Of a DNA stretch of 64,000 nt, positions 37,765 through 49,480 are shown in pieces (position 1 is the stretch's first letter; every line of letters begins with the position of its first letter). The stretch is from the NCBI GenBank assembly GCA_002900995.3, contig CM035311.1, positions 2,914,001 to 2,978,000 on the forward strand, in the 5' to 3' direction. A program made the translations under genes and the position numbers. The stretch is from Ganoderma boninense (Eukaryota; Basidiomycota; Agaricomycetes; Polyporales; Polyporaceae). Under the pieces are notes generated by a model. That model did not search any database. It worked only from the letters and a program-made list of their open reading frames with translations, and was not told the origin of the DNA.

Positions 37765-40700
37765 CTAGCTCTTCAAAAATCGAATTCCGCTCTGGATGAT
37801 CCCGCGTGCTCCCCGTCCCGTTTGTCTGAGCTTCTCGCCATATCGCCTCGCACCTACCCTACATTCATCCGCACCGTTCCGTGTCGTCGCCGAATGCATT
37901 GCGTCGCCTTGCGTCGCCACCTCCATGCCTATCGGGGACTGGTTCCTCAGTACCGAATCAACCATGCTCTCAGGCTCTCCGCTCCTGACCTGCGAACTCT
38001 CGAGGTTACTCGGACCTGCAAGAAAAGGCTTGTCATCTGAATGCAAGTCCGAATTGTTTCCTCCCTCACCTCCAGCGTCCTCTTGATTCCCGACCAGCCA
38101 ATCCTCCTCAGGGGTTATGCGCGCACGGAGATCTGCTAGAAGGGGCTTGTCATTGGTGACAATCCCTGGCTCCGTGCTCCAGCCATGCGAACCCTCGATG
38201 GTGCTCGGACCCAAGGGCTCATCATCCACATGCGAGTCCGGATCGCGCACTTTCCCGCCTCCGGCGCCCTCTCGACGCCCGACCAGCGATCCGGGGGGGT
38301 TGATGTGTGTTCGGAGATCTGCCGGAGGGGGATCGTCGTGGGCCTCTGCTGACTGTCCATCTTCTGTACCCTGCGTCAAGCCTGGCTGCGAAATGTCCTC
38401 AACGCCTCCCACGTCCGGTTCGCATTCGAGGATCGGTAGTTCATCAGGGTCGGTTTGAGAAGTGGGGGACAGTGGTGATATGAGGGGCGGCACAGGGTCG
38501 ATCTTGACCCTCACGCAATACTCGGAGAACCATCCGAAGGAGAGATTGAGCCGTAACATGAGCTGGTGTCCGGTTGGAAGTGTGATTGTGATCTGCTTGG
38601 GCTCGAGGTTCCGAGACCACGAATCCCTATTGAAGATGGGCTTTGCATCCCACTCCACTATGGCTGTCGTACTGCTGTCTTGAGCTTTGTATCGGCTCGG
38701 AGTGACGTCCTGAGCACTGCAAGGGGGTTCCGTCTGAACAGCGGCTCGAAAAGTCAACTCCTGAGTGCACCGCTTGAATGGTACTGGCGCTTCAACTGTC
38801 GACGTAGGTTGGTCGGAGTGCAAGTCCATCTGAGCACCTGCTAGGAAGAAGGGGTATTTCGATACATCTTTATCTGGTTCGTGGTAGTCTGTCGTCAAGC
38901 TGTGGGAGTACTCGACAGTGATGGTCACGATATTGACGCGGGAGAGTGTAAGGCGATGGTAGACTCCGTTGTCTGACTCCTCTCCTTTGGGCACTGCGTC
39001 GAGGTGAACCTGGTATCCCTGCGCTTGTAAAGCATACCTGTCGTCTCCATGTAGCATCAAGCCAATACCGTTGTGGGCCCAATTCAGCAGACCAACGTCA
39101 TTGCCAAGGTTGTCGTACTGCGTGGGCCACATCTCCCGAGGTCCCGGAATAGCAGTATCTGGCTCGATATCGATATTCAAGTAGTATTCGGAGTTCCACG
39201 CTAGGTCGAGGCCAAGTCGAAGGGTAAGCAGTGTTCCCCTCGGTGTGTCAAGGACAACAGACTTCTTCTCCAGACTCCATTTCTGATGCATGTCATCAGA
39301 CAACAGCACGAAACACGGCCCGTCTATCACCCGTGTCTCGAAGCTAGACTCCAATGTGACGCGGGCTACAAGCACAAAATAGCCACGCGAGTTCTGCCAT
39401 GCGTGAAGATATTTCACGACGATGACAAACTTGTTCGGACCAGTGGGGTTGGCGGGAGTGAGAGTGAGGGAGTGGGAACCATAGGAACTGTGCAGGCTTT
39501 GGTCAAGGGCAAGGTGAGCGGAGTATCGCTTCCTCTTGAGGTCCCTTCTAGCTGATCCTGTAAGAACTAGAACTAGATTCAAGGGTGCGTGCGTGTTGAT
39601 AAGTCCTGTCTGGAATGGTGATGGTGGTTCCTTGGGCTCCAAGTGAGGACTTGGACGGAATGGTGCGGCAAGTTTTGTGTCAGTATATGATCCAACGCCG
39701 ACACGAATATTGTATTGAAGCGGCGCTATAAGGTCCAGCCCAAGCGATAACGTCACAAAAACCCAGGGTTCTATGACGAGGCCCAGTCTCCGTGATGGCA
39801 GAGTCATATTCCATGGAGGATGGTCGATCCAAGTGGCAGCCGTGTATGGCGGCGACGACTGGATGTTGGTGTCGGTATCTAGAGCCTCCTGACCAGGAGA
39901 CAGGATCCAGACGCGGGCCGCGATTACCACGCTGGCGTTATGTCGGGCTATGAAACAGCGATAATGAATGTGTATACGGAATGCCACATTAATGAGAGTG
40001 AAGGCAAAAGAATTGGTGTTCGATTCAGAAAAGTCCACTGGCGCCGATAGCAGAGCCACCCCCGCTGTTTCAGAGGGGGAAGGGTCAGGGGCCCACGCTG
40101 GTGTGCGGGTGTGCTGAGAGCGCAATCGCAGAGTCAGTGCTCTCAGCGTGGTGAGCCATTTTTGCGAGGAGTGATTGGGAAGCCTTTCGGTTTGGGTAGG
40201 AGCTTGTATGTTTGCGACCGTGCACCCTCCTTCCTGCCAAAGAACAACCAGAACCCATGTAGGAAGGTTTAGGCTCAAGGTGTCACTGTTACGGATGCCT
40301 TCTGGAACGTGTCGTTTAGCTCCAGCAGGCTTGGGATGAGGGAGATACACAGTCTTGGTTTCCAGCTGGTGAGTCTGCCTGATTTGGGAGATGTCATCTA
40401 TTGAAAGAGTGCATATATCGCTGTAGTGTGTAGAAGTTGACCTTGACCAGAAGTTTGTCAGGTATAGTAATTCAACCTGAGCCTTCTCAGTGCGGATATA
40501 ACACATTCGGCACAGAAGCTGTTGTCGTTCATCGGCATACTGGGAGCGGAGGACGAGGAGATACCACCGCATCGTGTCATCATTGTCAGTGGTTTGGATA
40601 TAGATAGCGGAGCTGAAAGCTTCCAAGGGGAGTAGACAGAGCTGGGTGCGGATGCCGTAGGGGGTACGAGTGTATCCTTCCATCGGAAGTCCAAGAGACC

Positions 40701-41850
40701 TAATGGCATCTTCGGTTGGCTGGACTATCTGCCGATAGTCAGGCTTTGTATGAGCCCCACCGAAATGACCCGGAGATGGTGCCAAGAGTGTCTTGGTGTC
40801 TGTGCACTGGACCTGGAAGTGGTTTGCTCGCGCAGTCAGGGCGAAGGGTTCTGCATCCTGGTGGCCCCAAACAAAGATGCTATGGTCAGGGATCCGCTCC
40901 AATATCTGCTCTTGCAATCGTCGAAACGCGTTCTCGCCCTCCCCGTACAGCGTCGGCATCGTGATCCCGAAGATTCCCAGCAGCGAGTATGCCTGGTCCT
41001 CCACCCGGGTCGTCTCGCGCCAGGCTGCCCACTGCATGCGGTTGGCGACACTCTCCTCGCTCAACGCCCTTTCATGCGTCAAGATTTCGACGTCGATAGA
41101 CGTGATCTCCTTTACGAGGACTGCCAACCCATCCTTCGTCCCAAGGTAGTCCCAGTCTTGCGAAAGAAACACAAGCACGAGGGGAACGACAAGCTCCTGG
41201 AGCGTCCACCCGCGTTTGAACCATCGGCTGTTTCGAAATTCGCTGTCCTGCTTCCTCACATCCTCGTTGGGGGACACATCCGCAAGGAAGCCATAGCAGA
41301 CCTGAGCACCGCGGTACCAGTTATACATCGAGTTGATTGCCTCGGACAACTCGGCGCTGCTCTCCTTGTCGATGCAACAGGAGTCGATCCAGATGTAGCG
41401 GTAGCCATCGCGGCGCGCGACCTCGCACGCTCTCCGGACCTTCTCTGACAGGCGGGATTTGGAATCCCATATGGTGGACATGGCAGGATATAGAGATGAT
41501 TTACGGGACCCGGGAGTAACGCGAACGTCCAATACGGGGGTAGAGACATGCGGGACGGCTCCCAGGGTGTCTGAATCCGCGCGAGAGGGCTCGCCTTCTT
41601 TGCCAGGGGGCTAAGTGAGCGAACAATAGTCAGTGTTTCTAGCAGCAGCAGGGCGCAACATGGCCAGAAGACAAACCTTTTGACGCTTCCGGACTGGCAG
41701 GAGCCCATATTCCCCCTGTATCTCTAGCACCTCCTGGTATGTCTGCTCTCCATCTGGGTCCCAGGTGTGCGATAGGATGGCATATCGGGGAACCTTGTCT
41801 GTGTCTACGAACTCGACAAACTTCCCCGTGTGTGTATCGATCAACCGCAT
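37765..41850 (-). CDS. HET-domain protein, paralog 2
   Basis: Two minus-strand exons (41677-41850 and 37765-41610) join in phase to about 1339 residues. It has the same layout as paralog 1: MRLIDTHTGKFVEF, YAILSHTWD, a low-complexity insert around the single intron, ACEVARRDGYRYIWIDSCCI, MYNWYRGAQVCYGFLADV, SRWFKRGWTLQELVVP and EDQAYSLLGIFGITMPTLYG. Three module repeats follow (about 511-695, 741-870, 913-1093). Its acidic/proline tail is longer because a block of about 60-65 residues is present twice (37956-38155 and 38156-38345), where paralog 1 has it once. A segment of about 40 residues inside module 1 (about 40060-40200) is absent from paralog 1. The open frame over 3.8 kb, amid pseudogenes, argues for selection on the HET genes. 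Death-effector function is inferred from the domain. Confidence 0.88.
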
Positions 41851-43580
41851 GGTCGAGAATGCCTAAGGATCTTCAATTCAGCGTCAGGACGTATGAGCAG
41901 AAAGCAGAAAATGGGCACGTACAGGAACTGACGAACGATATCGACGGTTGTGAATGTGGCTTCCGGGTCAATTTTCGAGAGAGGTAGCGAGTGCAGGTGT
42001 GTCCGTGTCTGTGTGTGTCTGTGTGCGGGGACGAGTGGGACAGAAGCAACTTGGACGACGCAAAGGAACGGTCCTCACGCCATACAAGATGAGCCGCGCG
42101 GAGGGCATGAGGTGATGTGGACCAAACCTGTGCTCTGAGCCCGAATGTGGTCCCAGGCGGCGGAAGCCTCGTGACTCGGAACACCGCCGAACACCCCTCT
42201 GCGAGGACCCCGACCTTCCGCGTGGGCAGCTTCGCTGTGGAAACACCTGTATCAGTGCTGTACTTCTGCACGTAATTAAAGAATGATTGCGGGCTCTTGC
42301 AGATACGAATGGGGGCACAGTGATTTGCGCCGGCACATGCGAGGGCAGGATTGAGACGTGTTTGCTTTTAGCGTTCGAGCGCGCGCCGTTCTTCCTCGGT
42401 TCGTTGTCCTCCTGCGTGCGCCGGGGCTGTTTCCTCCCACACTACCAGCATCCTGGACAATTGCTGTGAGTTGGGCGCGGGCCTTCAACTCCGATGAATG
42501 CTAGCCGTCAAACGCTTGTGTCCGATGATAGACTAATTCTGAGTACCCAGGGAGGCTCTGTAGCGCTTTATGCAGCGACGTTTGCTGCGCGATGAAGGTT
42601 CTGGCAGGGAGAGGCACGGGCCACATAAGACACGAGATACGAGTGAAGCATTCCATTTGCAGCGATTAAATCCTTGTAGAGGACATCCGAATGCCTCCAT
42701 CCCCCCAACGCGTACCCACCGCCTCGACTAAAACACGGCGGTGCGTACGAGTGGAGGACATCGGAGGACGGACATAGACTGTGGAATACAATTCATGGTC
42801 GGTGACCACACTCGGACCATGATTGGTCAAGATGTAGTTCGAGAGGCTCATGTGTGGGCCGACGACCAGGGTTCGGGATAAATAAATGGTCAAGGAAAAA
42901 AACTCACCTCCGCAAGATGCGAATGCAAAACAGCCCTCAAATGATATGTTTTGATTGTCATGCATTCTGCGTACGAGGCATGTGCGTTCCCAGGGGCAGG
43001 ATGGCTTCGTGAGTGGAGCCAGGATTGCTAATTTTTACATAGAGCACTACGTCGGCTGGAAACGTTAAACATTGCGACAACTGCAGGACGAAGATTAATA
43101 GCGATACTTAGTGGGGCAGTGTTAAATGCTTACAACAGTTATGGGGACTCGAAGACAGCCCAACGCACAGGAGGAACGGATGCACCTGGGATTCAGAGGA
43201 GCAGGAGACGGTGCTTCGAGATCCTAGAGAGGCGTGTCAGTAAATACAAGTAGAGAGGATGATGATAGCAAGACCGGAGATTGTGGTGGTTGCTGTCGAA
43301 GCGACATAAACAAGCAAGCAGAAGGACATAGATGGATGGAGTTCTGGCCACTGGCATCGGTGCGCAGAGAGCCTGCCAGGGTGACGAGCAAGCGAGGGCC
43401 AGAAGAGGGTGAAAGTCACCCCACGAGAGCTTCCATGAAGCGGTGGAGGACCGTTTCGCCGACTGAGGTGGCAAGCAGCTGGGCAGACAAGACGAGAGGC
43501 TTTGTTGTCGAGACGCAGGTCGTGGTCGAGGAAGAGTCAAAGTCGGCGGCCGGACCGGAGTTCTGAGGCACTTGGCGCTC
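41851..43580. other. HET-2 upstream region and decayed membrane-protein-like gene (minus)
   Basis: This is the second copy of the region at 24793-26340, with shared blocks at 42060-42140 and 42895-43080. On the minus strand a hydrophobic stretch (TISGLAIIILSTCIY at about 43237-43290) corresponds to AVIFLSTCI at 26 kb. No intact gene can be assembled. Confidence 0.4.
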
Positions 43581-43585
43581 AACCA

Positions 43586-43600
43586 GTCACAATGCGTGAC
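43586..43600. promoter_or_regulatory. GTCAC-N5-GTGAC inverted repeat
   Basis: GTCACaatgcGTGAC is a perfect palindrome, immediately 5' of the TRM82-derived copy at 43620. It has the same core as the motif at 26341. Confidence 0.6.
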
Positions 43601-43619
43601 GAGTGGGTAACGTCGCCTC

Positions 43620-45515
43620 CGGCACGTTTCTTGCACGTTTCCCTGCTACGACCTCGCTGTTGCCTCGCTGTCTGGTACTGTCGCTGGTCTCCATCCTTGC
43701 ATCCTGTCTCTGGTCCCGACAAAGATTTACGCATCTCTGCTTGCTCGTGTTCTACCTGGACCTTTCAGTGCAACCACCTTCGTCCAGTCATCTCATGAGC
43801 CTGAGAGTCAGGCACGGCGAACTCGCCCAATGGACAACTCAGCCTGGCTGGCCTCGATCACCACTCTCCAAGTCTGGACCTATCCGATGTGCTGTCCCTG
43901 GGTAGCAACTTCTCAGCTGTCGCAATCGCATGCGACGTTCGAACGCCCACGATTGGGAGGTGGCGAAGAGGTTTTGAGACCGCGCGAGGTACGATCAAGC
44001 CATTTGTCCTCGTCCTCGCAGATGCTTAAACTCCTTCGTTCGATGGTGTGGCTCAAGATAGACTGCAGCAGGTCGTTTCCACCTGCGATAGGCTGAAGGA
44101 TTGACGATACTCGTTGTAAGTCAGCCTACTGCGCACCCGCCCTCGTATCGTTCAGCTAATGTGCGAGCACAGTTAACCCCACCACCCCGGTCCCTGCCCT
44201 AATAATCCGTTTCTGTGCCTCATCATCTCCGTGACAGTCATAAGACGGTCGCCTCACCGCAGACGAGTACCCCTCAAATGGCTCCCTGGTTCTGAGCACG
44301 TGTTCTGGGCGTTCCTTCTGGCGACCGGCCTCTCGCAAGCCAGCACATCTGTATGGGCTTGGATTGGGTATCAGGCAAGCATCTTACCGACATCCCCGTC
44401 TTCGATATTGCAACGCTGCATACTGACGTCCATACTCCGAAGTTGAAACGAAGATTGATAGAGGCAATAGATATGAAACGCAGGAGAGAAAGCCGAGCAC
44501 GATATAATCAAGGTCAGCCAGGAAGAGTGAGGAGGCCCACGGACACCAGAGTCAGGACGGGTCTGGTGCGGTTGAGGAGGGACAGGCGACCCGCGCAGAG
44601 TTGAAGCCGACGATGCTGGCGCATCCGTGGTGGAAGAGAAACGTCAACAGACAACCTTTACCTCAGATGACCCAGAGCTCCGATCGCTGTGAGTACGGGC
44701 GACGCGGCATTTTCGTCCTTGTAGAGTAAGTCTCCATTCATCGTCTTCGCCCCAACGATTTATTCATGGTCCGAGATATTCTACATGCGCTCCCCCAATA
44801 ATGGCACAGTAACCTCGTCCTCTACCTTTGGAGTATCCTTCCCCTGCCGCCGTCATCGATTTCACCATCGCGCTGAACGGTCCCGTGGGAGCATTATTCG
44901 ACGCCGAATGGACTGGTGCACGCCCATCCTCGTGCTCGTCCTGTTCGTTCTGTCCAGCTTGTTCTCCTACATAGGAAGGAAGCACCCTGCCTCCTCTCTA
45001 CCCGACCCTCTCCCTCCATTGCTCCCCTCCTCACGCACGACGGAGCCGACCCACGCAATACCCTTGCGCCGACGGCTCGTTACGCTGACTCCACCGAACC
45101 CCGCTCCCTCAGCACTCTCCATCCGAAGCACGTCGTGTCCGCGACGCCCCCGTAGCTCTAATCCCTTGGTCTCTACCACCTATGGGACCCCGTTAGTCGC
45201 CGTGCAGCTGGCCGCGATGCGGAAGGTGGCACGTCGACCTGGGGCACAACGCGCACATCCTCTCATCCACAATACACTCTCTTCAGAGGTGGCCGTGTTG
45301 GAGCGCATCACCGACGCCGAGGAGCGCACGCAGTACAATTTTGGGCACATAGGAAGCAAAATAAAGTAGGAGAGCCGTGAAGGCTCTCCGGCGGCAGCCG
45401 AGGTGGAGGGGTCGGTAGATGGTGAATCAAGCGGTCGCATTCGGATCGGGTGGGAGGGAGGCGAGGGAAGAGAGGATGCGCAGGCATCAGGCTGTGAAAC
45501 AGACGCATCGTGAGT
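43620..45515 (+). pseudogene. TRM82-derived pseudogene, near full length
   Basis: Most similar to the copy at 26400-28460: gtcaggcacggcgaactcgcccaatggacaactcagcctgg (43807) is almost the same as at 26563, and the two share lesions relative to the parent. The tail ends with gtggaggggtcggtagatg (45402), again as in the 26-kb copy. They are therefore sister copies made by the 17-kb duplication. No intact frame. Confidence 0.8.
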
Positions 45516-45519
45516 ACAT

Positions 45520-46026
45520 TGCCAGTATACTGCTCGTGCTACTGTAACGGATCGCTGATGTGTCGTGCCAGACACATTCTGTGGCGTCCAGTCGTGCTAT
45601 CATACGTACATGGGACCTGCGACGTTGGCCGGCGTTCAGGTTTTCATGCCAGCACTGCGTCAAGCTGGAGTCGCTAGCTATCGACATAGACAGAAGTATA
45701 AGAAGATTCTATGGATGTCCGCGGTCTGGTTGGAAGGAAAGCGCAAGTCCGCGACCCGAACCTCGAGGGACATCGAACCACCGGGGTTCGCGCGCGGAGT
45801 ATATTGCGAAGTCCCTGATCAACAGGCGCGAGTGGACCGAACCAGCAAGGCATTACTCTCTGCGATCACACGCATAACATTGACGAAACAACCACATCCG
45901 TCGATTTCGACAGCTTCAACTCAGACAGACCTCACCTGCACTACAAGACGGATGCTTCCGGTTGCGAGCGAGGTTGCAGGACCTGTCAGAATTCAGCGGA
46001 GCTCCAGTAGCAGCCAGATACTATGA
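45520..46026. other. Unit B (second copy)
   Basis: Sister of 28480-29090. The 45605-45650 stretch is nearly identical to 28565-28610. The copy is interrupted at 46027 by the inverted-repeat element and resumes after 46462. Confidence 0.5.
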
Positions 46027-46462
46027 CAGCTAACTGCAAAAACATAGCTCGACCTGGCCCGCGCGAGCGGGCGTGGCATGTTTGGCTACCTTCCCGAAGT
46101 GGTCAGCCCAGGCAGGGATCTCGTCGCAGGACCTCGCCGTCCGAGGGCGTCTCAGGATGCGCAACGCTGGAATTTTCGGCGCGTGGGGAGGCGTGGGGTC
46201 GAGTCTTCCGTAGCGCCTTAGGCGTTTGACCAGCAACTACATCGACCGAGCCTGGAGGAGTTTGAGGAGGCTGTTTTTTCGAATCAAACTGATGGGTGCA
46301 TAACACGTACCTCTAAGACTAAAAACTGTGATGCCCAGCTTCGCCTGAAGGTCAATACAAGCCTAAAATTCGAGCGCCTCTCGCTACTATTTCGGGCAGG
46401 TAGCCAAATATGCCACGCCCGCTCGCGCGGGCCAGGTCGAGCTATGTTTTTGCAGTTAGCTG
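46027..46462. mobile_element. MITE-like element with 72-bp terminal inverted repeats
   Basis: The left end (46027-46098) and the right end (46391-46462, reverse complement) match over 72 bp with two mismatches, starting cagctaactgcaaaaacata. Each TIR contains a small inner hairpin (cccgcgcgagcggg). The 290-bp interior has no transposase frame, so it is non-autonomous. Flanks show at most a 2-bp direct repeat (GA), so the superfamily is unclear. The sister unit at about 28.99-29.09 kb lacks the element, which dates the insertion after the segmental duplication. Confidence 0.88.
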
Positions 46463-46649
46463 GAAGCACAGAAGTACTCACCGTATTGCTGCTTCCGCTG
46501 CGGCGCGCCCCCGGGAATCGGCGGCGTCTACGACACCCCGCTGCCCGTACCCACAACTCGATCCGCCGTCTCACATATACCCATAGCCTCCAGACGAATA
46601 TTTCTGCAGCTTCCTAATGTCCCCTGCCACCCTAGAGTTCACTTAGTTC

Positions 46650-47315
46650 GACTATCCGTACCCTCAGCGTGTCTACACAATTCGAACCCTGCCGTTGCCG
46701 CTGCCTGCCTCCTAGCGTCTGCTTGCCCGATCCATACGTATTGACGTACTGCCTCACTCCGCCGGGACGACTCAGTCCTCCAGACACACATCTCGATCCC
46801 TCCAGATTCATCCAAAGTAGGAGGTCGACTCTTCGAAAACGCTCGCATTCCAGCAGTGGCTCATCGAAGGCTATCCCATCAGGCCAGACCTGGATGCGAT
46901 ACCCCACGTCGCGCTCCTCCAGGTGTCGTCCTGGCTTGCATTCAAGTGTGAGCACCGCATGTCGGACGGCATCAAAGACCTCGCCATCGTCGGTGTCGCG
47001 CCGTTAACGCATCCAGAGATCGTCGGGCTGTGCGCCCCCATCTCTGCGGAGACGTGGGCTACGGCCTTCCAGACGATCCCTTCCCCAATGTTGCTCGAGG
47101 CTGGGGCTCAAGGGGTGCAGTTTGCCAGTTTCGGTGAGGCCGAATCCGAGTTCCTTGTGAGTCTCGCGCAGCGGGACAGGCACCAGCTGGAGATCGCGGA
47201 CCGCAGCTTGTTGAGGGTTGGGGTGGATCTCTGTCTCACCACATGCGAAGCTTCTGCGGGCGCCGAAGCTTGTCTTGGGCCTGCCCTTGAGCATGCTGTC
47301 GCGCTGTGATGCACA
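46650..47315 (+). pseudogene. F-box/LRR C-terminal fragment fused upstream of a TRM82 tail (copy 2)
   Basis: The 46923-47309 part is an open frame with VAPLTHPEIVGLCAPISAET, which aligns with the C-terminal part of the intact F-box protein (8058-9854). The F-box itself is missing. It runs directly into TRM82 intron 6 at about 47315, at the same junction as in copy 1. Confidence 0.65.
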
Positions 47316-47860
47316 GTACGTTTTCCCCTCGCTATCCGTTCCTTATGGCGCTAACTAACTTTCCCGCTAAGCTCTCCGAGACCACAATCGAAATCGATTC
47401 CGCCCTGCCGCCCGCCTTCGACTCCAAATGCCCCGCGCTGGCTACGTATGCCGAGCTCTAGACGCTCTATCTCTACCAGATCTGGCATCGATACCACAGC
47501 CCGTCGACCCCGAGCAGCCCCGAGCACGACACGCTGTTCGAGGCTACCGCGTTCGACACTGTGACAGACCGCAAGGAGCTCACGCAGCGCGAGCCTGGGC
47601 GCGCCCGGAAGAAGGTACTGCTCGCGATGATCCACGAGCGCGAGGGACTCGCGAATCAAGGCAGCCGCGAGGGCTCAGAGGAATGGCTCCAGATCAAGCG
47701 ATCGCGGTCGGAGAGCGTGGACGGACTTGGCGAAGGGCAGCGAGGAAAAGAGGATGCGTGGGATGTCGAAGTGGGCGCGTCGTGCGGGAGTACGTTGCTC
47801 GCAATGTCGGTGCGGTCTCTTCGCCTCAAGCGTCCGCATTGCGCTTACGTTGAGGCCAGC
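47315..47860 (+). pseudogene. TRM82-derived 3' fragment (exon 7)
   Basis: It starts with the parent intron 6 end (gcgctaactaactttcccgctaag) and continues with recognisable exon 7 words (DRKELTQREPGRARKK, EREGLANQGSREGSE). A short deletion after ctcgaccccgag and several frameshifts break it more than its sister at 29880. Confidence 0.8.
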
Positions 47861-48900
47861 TGCCCAGTTTCTGTCTCCATGTTCTAGATTCCTTCACTCC
47901 AAGAGACAGCTCTCATTGGCGACGTACCAGGCCTCAAGATGTGGCACTGACTATCTGGGGCCAGCAAACTCCCTCTCTTCGATTATCGCAAATGCCAAGC
48001 CTCCTAAGCGAGAGCGCGGAGGGAGCAACAGAGATAGAGAGAGAAGGGACAAGACCCAGAAAATGCCGGAGACGGGGAAGGAATGCGAGCAGAGAAGTCA
48101 AGCAGGGTCAAGGCGTGGAGAGCATGCAAGGTGAGAGGAACCAGGACCACGACTGGGACGAGTCTGCTCCCGAAAAGGAACAAACACCAGGATGGCGTAG
48201 AAGAGGGCACCGCTGCCACAATCGCGGAAGTGGACATCGAAGGTTGCTCCACCCCCCTTCGAAGACACGCTGTGCTGCTCCATCAAGCCCGAGCAATTCG
48301 TGGTCCTCGGTGTCGTCGCGTGAGTTTCTGATCATCCTATTCACCCCATCAGTGTCCTCACGCATGCCACGTACTGCAGTCCTTCGCTGTATTCTACATA
48401 CGGCTCGAGGGAGCCTCCCTCTCCCAACGCCCTGCGCAAGGGACGTAGCCATGACCCACCTGCATCACACATGCCACACTGCTGCCCGCATCTTGCCTGC
48501 CCCCTACGCCCAACTCTATACGTTGCCACTGCGACGCTCGCTGCGCTCCAGGCCGATGTCCGCTGAACTCCACGGCCTGGACACATCCGCAGCCATGTCC
48601 CCGCATCTGACCCCGAAGATGACGTGCTCACCGGCTCCTCCGCGACCTGATCTCTAAATCCGTCGCATTCGAGCCTGCGCAGGATGAGAAGTTGCTGACG
48701 TAGCGCGAGCTCAGGCATGTTGGGAAGAAGGCGGCGCTGCGCGCGAAGACCCACGGGTGCTAGGACCCGGCCGCGGGCAGGAGCTGCGAGCCCGACGGGA
48801 TCGGAGGGCAGACGGGTGGTCGAGTGGCCGAGGTCGAATTCGCGCAGAGCGAAGAGGACGAAGAGAAAGCGGAAAAGCGAGGTCGAGTAGGCACATCGTG
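47860..48900 (+). pseudogene. TRM82-derived pseudogene, 5'-truncated
   Basis: It enters within parent exon 5: gcctcctaagcgagagcgcggagggagc (47999) against gcccccaaacggaagcgcgggtggagc (14647). It carries the charged insert and reaches the tail (gcacatcgtgagtgttc at 48892). The sister copy at 30450 is longer at the 5' side. Confidence 0.7.
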
Positions 48901-49480
48901 AGTGTTCTTTGGCGCATGGCCGCTAGAGTTCAGGGCCTTTGCCGCATGAGTGGCCTGGTGGATCCTCTGGACGACGGGGATGAGGAAGAAGGAGGTGCAG
49001 CGGGAGACTCGGAGAAGGAGGAGGTGCGGCAGGGAGACATAAGACAGGCGTGGAGTGAAGGATGTTGATGGACGCCATGGCTATAGGGGCCAGGAGAGCA
49101 GCGTGAGGTGGCCAGCGATTGTACCAGGCGTCGACTTCCAGGTCAGAGAAGCTCACCCAGCTGGAGTCCATGGGATTGGGTCACTGGCGGAAGACAGGTA
49201 CCAGAAGTCACAGTCTGTTAAACAAGACGAGGGTGGTGCTGCCCAAGGTCGGGCGGGAGGAGAGGAGAGCTGGGGTCGGTGGCCCGGCTAACGCTGCGGT
49301 TGCCGCTCAGGCAACGCGTGAGGTCACGCCAGGTGACTGGCTGGTCACACTCTGAACTCGAGTCCGAGTCACGGCAGGCTCCCTCCAGCTCGTGCTCCCT
49401 CCCACTGAGACCCAACCTGCTGCTTGGCTCCTGCTTGCTGGAGTTCAGTCCCGTATTTTCAGTGCCTGCATCCCGTCTCT
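48900..49480. other. Spacer with decayed minus-strand fragment (second copy)
   Basis: Sister of 32150-32640. The minus-strand word SFSDLEVDAWYNRWPPHAA is the better preserved form of the small coding remnant. A GTCAC-N5-GTGAC motif sits at 49323-49337. Confidence 0.5.
49323..49337. promoter_or_regulatory. GTCAC-N5-GTGAC inverted repeat
   Basis: GTCACgccagGTGAC, perfect palindrome, followed six bases later by another GTCAC exactly as at 32530. Confidence 0.6.
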
